Origin: Setophaga petechia
Lineage: Eukaryota; Chordata; Aves; Passeriformes; Parulidae
Direction of reading: 5' to 3'
Assembly: GCA_024362935.1 (NCBI GenBank)
Contig: JANCRA010000116.1
Coordinates: 680,501 to 744,500 of the forward strand
DNA: 64,000 nucleotides
The notes beneath the pieces were generated by a model. That model was not told the origin of the DNA and did no database searches. It was given only the letters and a program-made list of their open reading frames with translations. Both the position numbers and the translations under genes were made by a program. This document shows, one piece after another, positions 12,401-24,400 of this stretch. Numbering within the stretch: position 1 is the first letter of the stretch; every line of letters begins with the position of its first letter.

Positions 12401-15400
12401 CCCACCCTGGACAGGGACACGATGTTTTCTATGGGAACAGACAGCACACCTGGGAAACAACCACGAGCTCCCTTTTCAGGTCTGAAGGAGCAGAACTGGG
12501 TTACATCAGTGAGCTCTGGAGCAGGGGAGGGAGGGAGGGAGCTGGGAGCACATCCAGCCCCAGGGATCCACCAGGATCTGCTGCCTGGGGGGTGGGAGGC
12601 CACAGCTGGGACCCAGGACAAGCCCCCCACCCCCAGCCACCCGCCCTGGGGGACCCTCCCGAGGTCTGGAGGGGGCCCAGCCCCACACAGCCTCTGCAGG
12701 TCACAGAATTTCAGTTAAAATGCAGTGAGACCCTGTCCCCAGAGCTGGTGAGGAGCAGGAGCAGCATTGCTGCAGTAGGAGATGTGCCCTGGTCTGTGCT
12801 GCTTCCCTGCTCCCCACAGCTGGGATGTGATTCCAGATGTGCCCTGGTCTGTGCTGCTTCCCTGCTCCCCACAGCTGGGATGTGATTCCAGATGTGCCCT
12901 GGTCTGTGCTCCTTCCCTGCTCCCCACAGCTGGGATGTGCTTCCAGATGTGTCCCAGTCTGTGCTCCTTCCCTGCTCCCCACAGCTGGGATGTGATTCCA
13001 GATGTGTCCCAGTCTGTGCTCCTTCCCTGCTCCCCACAGCTGGGATGTGCTTCCAGATGTGTTCCAGTCTGTGCTCTTCCCTGCTCCCCACAGCTGGAAT
13101 GTGCTTCCAGATGTGTTCCAGTCTGTGCTCTTCCCTGCTCCCCACAGCTGGAATGTGCTTCCAGATGTGTCACAGTCTGTGCTCCTTCCCTGCTCCCCAC
13201 AGCTGGGATGTGCTTCCAGATGTGTCACAGTCTGTGCTCCTTCCCTGCTCCCCACAGCTGGGATGTGCTTCCAGAGGAGGGAACCTCCTGATCAGCACCC
13301 CTGCTCCATGGGGAGCTGATCCTTTTTGCTCCTTTTCCCCCAGCTCCTGCCCCCTGCCCTGCCAGGGCATGTCCTGCTGACACACAGAGAGCCCGGGGAC
13401 ACCTCCAGGGTGACACATCCAAGGTGACACATGCAGGGACACCTCCAGGGAATGGGGACACCTCCAGGGTGACACATCCAGGGAATGGAGAGCCCAGGGA
13501 CACCTCCAGGGAATGGGAACATCTCCAGGGTGACACATCCAAGGTGTCACACCCAGGGAATGGAGGGCCCAGGGACACTTCCAGGGTGACACCTCCATGG
13601 GACATCTCAAGAGAATGGAGAGCCCAGGGACACCTCCAGGGAATGGGGACACCTCCAGGCTGTCACATCCAAGGTGTACACCCGGGGAATGGATGGCATG
13701 AGCAGGACACAGCCAGGATCTCTGGGATGGCACGAGCAGGGCACAGCCAGCCCAATGGCATGAGCAGGACACAGCCAGCACCACCAGGGTGGCATGAGCA
13801 GGACACAGCCAGCCTTGATGGCATGAGCAGGTTATTCCCAGGGAGAGCATGGGTCATTCCCATGGGGATATGGGTTATTCCCAAGGAGAACGTGGATTAT
13901 TCCAGCAGGACATGGGCTATTCCAGGAGAACATGGGTTATTCCAGGGAGAACATGGGTTATTCCAGGGAGAACATGGGTTATTCCAGGAGTACAAGGTTA
14001 TTCCCAAGGAGGACAGGGGTTATTCCCAAGGAGGACAGGGGTTATTCCCAAGGAGGACAGGGGTTATTCCCAAGGAGGACAGGGGTTATTCCCACAGGAC
14101 ATGGGTCATGGCAGGGATCACCTTTGCCCTCCGTGTCTCTGTTTGGGGTCCCCAGGACTCCCCCCCAAGCTCCAGCTGGGCTGTGCCTCCTGTGCCCCAG
14201 CAGCCCTGCCCAGCTCACCCTGGGCACCAGGAGCTCCAGTTTCCCTCCCAGACTGTGCCAGTGCTGTGCCAGCAGGAGTCCAGAGGAGCCTCCTGGGGCA
14301 GTGAAGTCCCTTGGTGACCCCGGGGGTTCAGGGGTGCTCCAGGGGAGGAGGCACAGCTGGAGCATTTCTGGGGCACCCCCACTCCAGGTGCTCCCCCAAG
14401 GCTCCCCAAAGCACTGAGCACTGTCAGGGCAGGCCAGGCTCACCTAAAGCAGCACAAATCCTCCTGCCCTGCCCAGCTCAGAGCTGCAGCCAGACACAGG
14501 CACATCCTCCCAGCCTGCTCCAGGCTGGCATTTCCTGCTGATTCATGCCTGCAGCAAGGCCAGCCTGCCTGGGCAGGCAGCCCCCAGCCTTCAATCAGGG
14601 ATTCAGCTGGGCTGCCACAGTGCCAGAGCAGGGCAGGGCATGGAGCACCAGTCCAGGGGACACACAGAGGCCAGGCCCTGCTGGCACAGCCCCCTGAGAG
14701 CCCAGCACGGGCACATTTCCCTGCAGAGAGGCAGCTGGGCAGGAGGAAGCTCCCCCAGCCTGGAGGGGAAGCACAGGGTGGAAAACAAGGCAGCCCTGGG
14801 GAATTCTGTGCTTTTCTGTCTGGTTTGTGTGTTCCTGCCCCAGCTTCCCCTGCCAGGGCTGGTTCTGGATGGCTGATGCTGCAGGTGATGCCTGTGAGCT
14901 GCTGAAAGCTCAGATGGAAAATAAACAGATGGAAAATAAACACAGGCTGATCCCTGAGCATGGAGCAGCCGAGGTGGGAAGTTCATCTCTCCAAATGCCC
15001 TTCCCACAAGTGCTCACAAACAAGGAACCAGCCCCAGCTGCTCACACAGCCAGAGCCCAGCCCTGCCCCTCCAACAGGCACAGCAGGAGCTGTGTGAGGG
15101 GCAGGGAGCCCTGGGCATGCTGCTGGTTCTCCTCTGGGACACCAGGAACCCAGGGGAGAAAATCCCAGCATGGACTGGCACTGCCAAGGGGCTCATCCCA
15201 GCACCCACAGGCCAGGAACAGAGGTGGTGTCACTCCAGAGGGACTCAGTGGCAGGAACAGCCTGAAAAGCAGGGGAAAGCCAGCCCTGCTGGTGTGCCCA
15301 GGGATGGGACAAGGCCTGGCATGGTCAGAGGATGGCATGGAGGGCACAGCTTTGGGACCAGAACAATCACCACGCATGGAAAAGAGCTCTGAGGCACCAG

Positions 15401-18400
15401 GATGGGGCTGGCATGGGAGCACAGGCAGCAGCTTCATCCCAAATCACTTTTTTTGGGGATGTGAGGCTTTTCTCTAGCACAGGTGGGAAGGGGGAAGGAG
15501 GGAAGATTTCAGGAGCTGCAAAACAGACTGGAGACAGCAACAGCAGGAGTCAGGATGTGACCAGCCCAGCTGGATTTATCTGCTCAGCACCCACAGTTTG
15601 TGTCCCCCAGCTGCCTCCCAATAAGCACCCAGTGGGCACCCAGTGACCTGAGCTGCCTGGACACACAGCCCAGGGACAAGGTGACAGTGGCAGTGCTGCT
15701 GACCCTGCCCACAAGGGCCCAAACTGAAACCAACACGAGCCCTGAGCTGGCCCTGTGAGACTGCAGAGCACCAGGGGCTGCTCCTGGCACAGGCCCATGG
15801 GGGCAGCTGCTCCTGGCAGCCCCTCCAGGGCACGGGGGCATGGGAGAAACACCCTGTGCTGAGAATCCTGGGGGCACAGGAATGACACCGTCTGCTGTGG
15901 ATCTGGGGGCACAGGACAGACACCCTGTGCTGTGGATCTGGGGGGCACAGGACAGACAGCCTCTGCTGTGGATCATGGGCACACAGGACAGACACCCTGT
16001 GCTGTGGATCCGGGGGGCACAGGAGTGACACCCTGTGCTGTGGATCTGGGGGGCACAGGACAGACACCCTGTGCTGTGGATCCTTCCCACTTCAGGCTGG
16101 GAGAGGCACCAGGGCAGGTGAACACACAGAAAAAGCACCCAGAGAAATGGAATGCCTGTTCTCCAAAGGGGCACCAGTGCCAGGGCAGGCACACCAATGC
16201 TGGGGCAGGGACACCAATGCCAGGGCAGGCACATCAATGGCAGTACAGGGACACCAATGCCAGCACAGGGACACCAACCCCAGGGCAGGGACACCAGTGA
16301 ATGGGAAGGGACACCAGCCCCAGGGGAGGGACACCAGTGCCAGGGCAGGGACACCAGCCCCAGGGCAGGGACACCAATGCTGGGGCAGGGACACCAATGC
16401 CAGCACAGGGACACCAGTGCCAGGGCAGGGACACCAGTGCTGGGGCAGGGACACAAATGCCAGGGCAGGCACACCAATGCCAGCACAGGGACACCAATGC
16501 CAGCACAGGGACATCAACTCCAGGGCAGGGACACCAATGCCAGGGCAGGGACATCAATGCCAGGGCAGGAACACCAATGCCAGGGCAGGGACACCAGTGC
16601 CAGGGCTCCACACAGCCTAGGGCACTGAGTGCAGCCACTCTGGGCACAGGTCACACTGGGATTGCTCATCCACCACACCAGCCCCTGCTCAGCAGTGAGT
16701 CAAAGACGAGGAAAGGAAAAGGGAAGGAAAGCTGAGCCCAGCAGAGCTCCACTCCCTCATCCTGCCTGGGCTGCTCGGGGAAGAGCCCCCGGGAACGCAG
16801 AGCTGGGGAGGAGCCCCAGGTGCTGCTCCAGGCATGGAATTCCCAAAAGCCACGTCCCAGGCAGGCCCTGATGGAGCAGGAGAGTTCCAGGGCAGGTGTG
16901 AGCACACCTGAGGCTGGCACAGGCTGTGCCAGGCACAGGGAGGGGCTCACAGGCCGTTCCCACCTGGCACTGCAGAGGATGCCAGCTTCCCTTGGGCTCC
17001 TCCAGCACTGAGCAGATTCCTCCAGGAGCCACAGGGAGCATCCCCCAAAGGAGGGGAGCAGAGCCCACCCTGCACCAGGCTCTGGGGGAGCAGAGCCCAC
17101 CCTGCACCAGGCTCTGGGGGCACAGAGCCCACCCTGCACCGGGCTCTGGGCCCACCCTGCACCAGGCTCTGGGGGAGCAGAGCCCACCCTGCTCCAGGCT
17201 CTGGGGGCACAGAGCCCACCCTGCACCAGGCTCTGGGGGAGCAGAGCAGAGCCCACCCTGCACCAGGGCCTGGGGGAGCACAGCCCACCCTGCACCAGGG
17301 TCTGGGGGAGCAGAGCCCACCCTGCACCAGGCTCTGGGGGAGCACAGCCCACCCTGCTCCAGGCTCTGGGGGAGCAGAGCAGAGCCCACCCTGCACCAGG
17401 CTCTGGGGGAGCACAGCCCACCCTGCTCCAGGCTCTGGGGGAGCAGAGCAGAGCCCACCCTGCACCAGGCTCTGGGGGAGCAGAGCAGAGCCCACCCTGC
17501 ACCAGGCTCTGGGGGAGCAGAGCAGAGCCCACCCTGCACCAGGCTCTGGGGGAGCAGAGCAGAGCCCACCCTGCACCGGGCTCTGGGGGCACAGAGCAGA
17601 GCCCACCCTGCTCCAGGCTCTGGGGGAGCAGAGCCCACCCTGCACCAGGGTCTGGGGGAGCAGAGCCCACCCTGTACTGGGCTCTAGGGGCACAGGAGGA
17701 GCAGGCAGGTCCTGGAGCAGGCACAGAGCACAGCTGAGCTCAGCAGCCCCAGGCCTGCAGCTCTGCAGCAGCAGCACTGAGGGGTTTGCCCAGGTTTGTG
17801 CTGCAGGTTTTCCTGCAGCTGGAGGCACTCTGAAAATCCACATGACACAGTGAGAAGCCTGAGTCTGCAGCTTTTTGGGCTGGAAGATGATGGAGGGTGA
17901 TGGGCCAGAGCTCTCAGCCACCAAGACAGCAGAACCAATGTGCCAGATTAGCTAAGCTGGGAACAGACAACTCAAATATCTTAAAAAATGAGAAAAGCAG
18001 AGTTGCAGAGTTTTCCTGCAGGAGAGCAGAGCAAGGGCCTTAAAACCCTTAAACCAGCAATGGCAGCGGGGTGGAAATGGGGTTCACTGGGTAGGTAGGA
18101 GCAAAATTACACCAAAATTACACCCAAATTACACCCAAATTACACCCAAAATTACACCCAAAATCACACCCAAATTACACCCAAAATTAAACGCAAATCA
18201 CACCCAAATTACACCCAAATTACACCCAAAATCACATCCAAAATCACACCCAAAATTACACCCAAAGTTACATCCAAATTACACCCAAAGTTACATCCAA
18301 AATTACACCCAAAGTTACACATAAAATTACACTCAAAGTTACACCTAAAATCACACCCAAATTACACCCAAAATTACACCCACAATCATACCCAAAGTTA

Positions 18401-21400
18401 CACCCAAAATTACACCCAAACTTACATCCAAATTACACCCAAAGTTACATCCAAAACTACACCCAAATTACACCCAAATCACACCCAAATTACACCAAAA
18501 TTACACCCAAATTACACCCACATTACACCCAAAATCACACCCAAATCACCCCCAAAATCACACCCAAATCACCCCCAAAATCACACCCAAATTACACCCA
18601 AAATTACACCCAAAAACACACCCAAAATTACACCCAAATTTATACCCAAATCACACCCAAATTACACCCAAATTACACCCAAATCACACCCAAATTACAC
18701 CCAAATCACACCCAAATCACACCCAAATTACACCCTGTGGGGCACCTGGGGCCTCTGCCTTGGGCTCCCAGCTCAGGGCAAACGCTTGCCTGGGGTCAGC
18801 TGGTCACTGAGGGTGTTATCCCAGTTCTGGTCACCACGGGTGCCACCCCACCCTGGTCACTATGGGTGTCCCCCCACCTTGGTCACCAAGGGTGTCACCC
18901 CACCTTGGTCCCCACAGATCCATCCCACCCTGATCACCAGAGGTGTCACCTCACCATGCTCACTACGGGTGCCATCTCACCCTGGTCACCAAGGGTGTCA
19001 CCCCACCCTGGTCCCCACAGATCCATCCAACCCTGATCACCACGGGTGCCATCTCACCTTGGTCACCACGGGTGCCACCCTACCCTGGTCACCAAGGGTG
19101 TCACCCCACCCTGGTCACCAAGGGTGCCATCCCACCCTGGTCACGATGGGTGTCACCACACCCTGGTCACGACGGGTGCCATCCCACCCTGATCACCATG
19201 GGTGCCATCCCACCCTGGTCACCAAGGGCATCACCCCATCCTGATCACCACGGATGTCACCACACCCTGGTCACCACGGGTGCCATCCCACCCTGGTCAC
19301 AATGGGTGTCCCCCCACCCTGGTCACCACGGGTGCCATCCCACCCTGGTCACCATGGGTGTCACCTCACCATGCTCACTACGGGTGCCACCCCACCCTGG
19401 TCACCATGGGTGTCCCCCCACCCTGGTCACCACGGGTGTCCCCCCACCCTGATCACCATGGGTGCCACCCCACCCTGGTCACCATGGGTGTCCCCCCACC
19501 CTGGTCCCCACAGATGCCACCCCAGCCCTGGCTGTGCCCCTGCCCCCCCAGCAGAGCATCCTGCCCCAGTTTTTGGCAGCCCAGCCCCTCCTCCCCTGCA
19601 GCATTTCGACACTCCAGGGCGTTTCCTGCCTCAGAGCTGCATTTTCAGCCCGAACCATCCCAGCTCAGGGCATGCCAGGAGCTCCCCTCAGCCCCTCGCC
19701 AGCCCTGCTGGGCACTCTGTGTGCCCCTGGGTGCAGGGCTGCCATCCCAAAGCCAGCCCAGAGCAGCATTTCCTCCCCACCCCACTGCCAGCTCTCTCCT
19801 CAGGCTCAGGAGAGCCGTGCCAAGGACAGAGCTGCAGGGATCTGGCCTGGGCTCAGCTCCCCAGGGAGCAGACAGAGCTCCAGCCCGGGTGTGACAGTGT
19901 CCCCTGGCACGAGGAGCCAAGGCCAGGCTGGGAATGGAAAGCAGCAGCAGGTCCCCGGGAGATGGCACAGCCCCATTCCACTGCTAATTATCTCCTGATC
20001 TTCATTAAATGAAGGAGGGACACCCCACAGGCCCAGCGTGGGCTGACACAGCTCCAGAGGGGCTGGGGAGGAGATGGGAGCGGGTCCATGCCAGGGGGAA
20101 CACCAGGACAGTGCCAGGGAAGCAAATGGCACAGCAAGGAGGGGACAGGATGGGTCCCACCAGTCCAGCAAGGGACAAGTGCCTGGTGTGGGGGGTCCTG
20201 GCAGGGGTTTGGGACCATCCTTGGCTCTGAGGGAGCTTCTCACCCCTGTGACACACTGAGCACAGGGGCAGCACCCATCACTGGGTCAGCCCTCTCCTCC
20301 TCCCAGCCTCCTGCCCGTGCTGGGGCTCACACCTCCTTCTCTGCTCTCTCTGCCTCCATGGCATTCCACAACCCCAAGAATTCCCTGTTCCTTCCCCTGA
20401 GGAGCTCCTCCATGCCCACACGGAGCAGAGAGGTCCTGGTGGCCCCAGGGAGCTGGGCTGGCATTGGGCAGCCACAGGAGAGGCCCTGTGCTGGGGGAGG
20501 GAGGAGAGCCCAGCCCTGGCAGCCCCCAGAGCCCCCCAGCAGCAGGTGCCCCACAGCTGGGCAGGAAGGGGAACCAGAACAGGGAAGTGCAGCACGGAAG
20601 GGCATTGGGGAAGTCAGAGCTGAGCTAATTCTGCACAGAAACAACTCCCCCAGACGAGTTCCCTGTCGGCAGCAGGTGCAAGTCACTGCAGGAAAAGCAG
20701 ATCAGGAACCCTGACTCCTGCTGCACCCTCACACACACACCCCAAACCCTGGGGCTGAGCCCTGGAGCTCCCTGCTGCACCTTCAGCCTGTCCCATGCCC
20801 ATGGGAGACCTTTGGGACAGGGACAAATAGAAATGGTTCTGCAGGGAGGGAGGGCGCAGGGCATGGCCACTAAGGGATACCTTCAGCCAGCCCAGGGCCT
20901 TGGACCTTCCTCCTGCCATCAGCCTCACCCTCACCCTGCAAATCAGGGATATTTTGGGTTCCCAGGCAGGGAGATCCAGGGCCCAGCCCTGCAGGTGTTC
21001 CCTCCTGTCCCCTCAGTGTCCCCTCCCTTGCTGCTCACCCTGGGCCAAGGGAAAGGTCCCCAAGTCCTCTGGAAAGGGACTGGGACAAGGGCTGGGCACA
21101 GGGAATGGATGCCACTGCCAGAGGGAAGGGATGGATGGGATCTTGGGAATTGGGAATTGTTCCCAGGGAGGGTGGGCAGGGTCTGGGCTGGAATTCCCAG
21201 AGCATTCCCAGCTGTGGCTGCCCCTGGATCCCTGGCAGTGCCCAAGGCCAGGTTGGACATTGGGGCTTGGATCCCCCTGGGACAGTGGGAGGTGTCCCTG
21301 CCATGGCAGGGGTGGCACTGGGTGACTTTTGCAGCCCCTTCCAACCAAAAGCACTCCAGGGTTCTCAGCTGGTGGGCTGGGTGTGCAGGGGACAGGCCCT

Positions 21401-24400
21401 GGCTCGCTGCCACCCCACAGGATGAGCCCCACGGGGACTCCAAGGGCATTTCCTGGATGTTGGGAAGCAGAAGCAACACCTGCCTTGTGACTTCCCAAAA
21501 ATCCCTCTTTTCCTGGGCTGCAGCCTGGCTTTGCACAGCACAGGAGCTGCAGGATCAGGTCAGGGAGGGAGGTGAGGACCAGGAGATCCTGCCCAGGGCT
21601 CTCTGCATGCCCAAAGGCTCCATGCAAAGGGGGAAATGATGCTCAGAGCTTGCTTTGCCTGCCAAGCCTGAACCCCGGGGCTGCCTGAGCGTGGGACAAA
21701 CCCTGGGACACCCAAAAAGGCCATGAGAGCTCTCAGGCTGCTCTTGTGCAACTCCAGGAGTTGATTTTCCCCTGGCAAAGCACCGAAATGGGCCAGGCTG
21801 AGCAGCCTGTAAACACCCCCAGCCTCCCTTCCCGGGGAAGAGTCCAAGCCTGACGGAACATTTTCCAGCAGCCCAAAACAAGGATAACAATTATCACTGC
21901 TCGAGTTCCTGTGCAATAAAAACCTGCAGGGAAACAAGAGCAAGGTCAGCACGCTGACAAGGGATGCTGTGCTGGAGCAGGCTCCCCCTGCCCTGGCAGA
22001 GGGCAGAGCTCAGCCCCACGGCCCCGTTATCTCCCCAGCACAGCCCTGCCTGGGCCCTGCAGGGCCAGCCCCAGGGTGGGAGCCTCTGTTTGTTTTGCTC
22101 TTTCTAATCTGGGACTCGAAGTTTCCTCCCGAACAAAGTTGTTTCCAGACCTCAGAGCCGGCTGGAAGCTCCCAAAGAACCCCCTGAGCTCCCCATGATC
22201 CTTCTCCCACCCAGCTGGGCAAGCTCCAGCCCTGGGATTCTCCTCCAAAACCCAGCGTGGCCCCTCCAGGCTGCAGAGGGGCACAGGGTGAGAGCTTCCC
22301 TCGTGTTTTCTGTGCTCATTCCCATCCTCAGGGCCACGGGTGAAAACAGAGTTTTAAAACCTTCTGTGATCCTGAATGCCTCAAGGGGAAGTGAATTTTC
22401 CTTATGCAAGCAAAGCTACAGGAAGGGAGGGAGACAGACAGCAAATGAGAGAATCATGGAATGGGTTGGGCTGGAAGGGAGCAAAAAGCTCATCCCAGTC
22501 CATCCCTTCCCCTGTCCCAGGTGGATCCAGCCCCAGTGTCCAGCCTGGCCTTGGGCACTGCCAGGGATCCAGGGGCAGCCACAGCAAATCTGGGAATTCC
22601 AGCCCAGCCAGGAATTCCTTGCCCAGATCCCAGCCCAATCTCCCCTTTCCCAGTGGGAGCCATTCCCTGGGTGCTGTCCCTCTGTCCCTTGTCCCCAGTC
22701 CCTCTGCAGCTCTCCTGGAGCCCCTTTAGGGACTCTGAGGATTCCCTGGAATTTTCCCTTCTCCAGGGGAGCATTCCCAGCTCTCCCAGAGCAGAGGGTG
22801 CTCCAGAATCCCGGAATGGTTTGGATTGGGAGGGACCTTTTTCTCTTCAGGCCCTGGAAGGTGCTGGAAGGTCTCCCTGGCACCTTCTCCAGGCCTCTGG
22901 GTCTCTCCAGCCTGCAGGGTTGGTGTCACGGGGTGACACAGGCTGGACATTGCTCCCGTGGGATTAACAGCCCCTGACGGGACCTTTGGGATCCAGGATC
23001 AAGGAGCAGGCCCTGGCCAGGAGCAGGCCTTGGTGGGCTCCACAAAAACCTCCCCAGGGCCGGGGGTTCCCCAACCACGGGGTTTTCCCACATCCCCGTT
23101 TCCAGCAGGCCCAGGAATGCCGGCCCAGCCCCCGAGCCCGCCCAGCTCCGGCGTTTTGCTAAGAAAAGCAGAATAAAGCAGAACAAGCGCGGGGGAGCTG
23201 CCAGCCGTGTCCCCGGGGCTCCTCACGCCTCCCCCGGCCCACGCTCCCCGCTGGGCCCGCCGGGAGCCTCGGGGCTGGGAAATGCCTTTGCTCCACAGGG
23301 AAAGCTCCCCCAGCCCGTTCTGCTGCTGATTGTTGTGGCTGTGAGGGGAGGGAGGAGGGAAGGAGGGAAGGAGGGATGGAGGGAAGGAAGGAAGGACGGA
23401 GGGAAGGAGAGGAGGGAGGGAAGGAGGGAAGGAGGGAAGGAGCGAGGGAGGTTCCGTGCGAGGCCGCAGCTCCGGGCACAGAGCCAGCACAGCTGCCGGG
23501 TTCGGGGGGCACTGCCAGCCCTGCCCGAACAACACCCCCAAAACTCCTTCCCTGCACGAATCCCAGCCGCATTCCTGCCCCTCTGTGCCGGGCAAAGGTT
23601 GGAAAACGTTCTGGTTGTTGTAAACCCTCCTGGGCAGGGAGGAGGAGCGGTAATTCCCCCCATGCACAGCGTTGTGCTGGGGGCAGCGCGGGGTTGGGGT
23701 CTGCACCCCAAACTGGGGACCTTCCGTCACAAACCAGGTGACAACGGGAGAGGGCTGCAAAGCCACCGCAGCCACCAGGGGACACCTGGCGGGACAAACC
23801 ACCAGGGGACAAACCGCGAGGTGCAGGAGGGACAGAGCCCTGGGGATGCAGGGGGACCGCGGGCCATGCTGTGCCCTGGCCGGGGGATGGATGCTGTGCC
23901 CGGTCCAGCAGGGTCCTTCCAGGGGGATGCAGGGACCCCCGTCCCCTTCCTGGCACAGCCAGGATGTCTCACCCCTCCCGCATATCCTTCCCGGGCCCTG
24001 CCATGCCCCGAGCCCTTCTGGGGGTGATGACACAGCCAGCCCGGCCTGGGGACCCCTCTCCAGGGCACCTCGGGCCACCCTTCCTGCGGCGGGCACGGCC
24101 ACGGATGGAGCGGGAGCCCCGCAAAGCCCAGACGGGCACGCCCGGATCCGCCACACCCCAAGCCCCGTGGCACGTCCCGAGGGTGCCCATGGATGCCGTG
24201 ATGCCCTTCCCCCTCCAGCAGCCATCCTGGGGACACAGGGACCCCGCAATGCCCACCCTGGGGCACAGTGACACAGCGACAGCCATGCCAGGGCACTGGG
24301 GGGGCCCGTGTGCCCACCCTGGGGCACAGTGACACAGTGACAGCCATGCCAGGGCACTGGGGGATTCCATGTGCCCACCCTGGGGCACAGTGATAGCCAT

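Noticed and set aside
12779..13274. Nine tandem exons or splice acceptors on the plus strand
   Set aside because: The acceptor-like cccacag is part of a 55-bp minisatellite antisense to RAB11FIP5; no donor sites or conserved frame.
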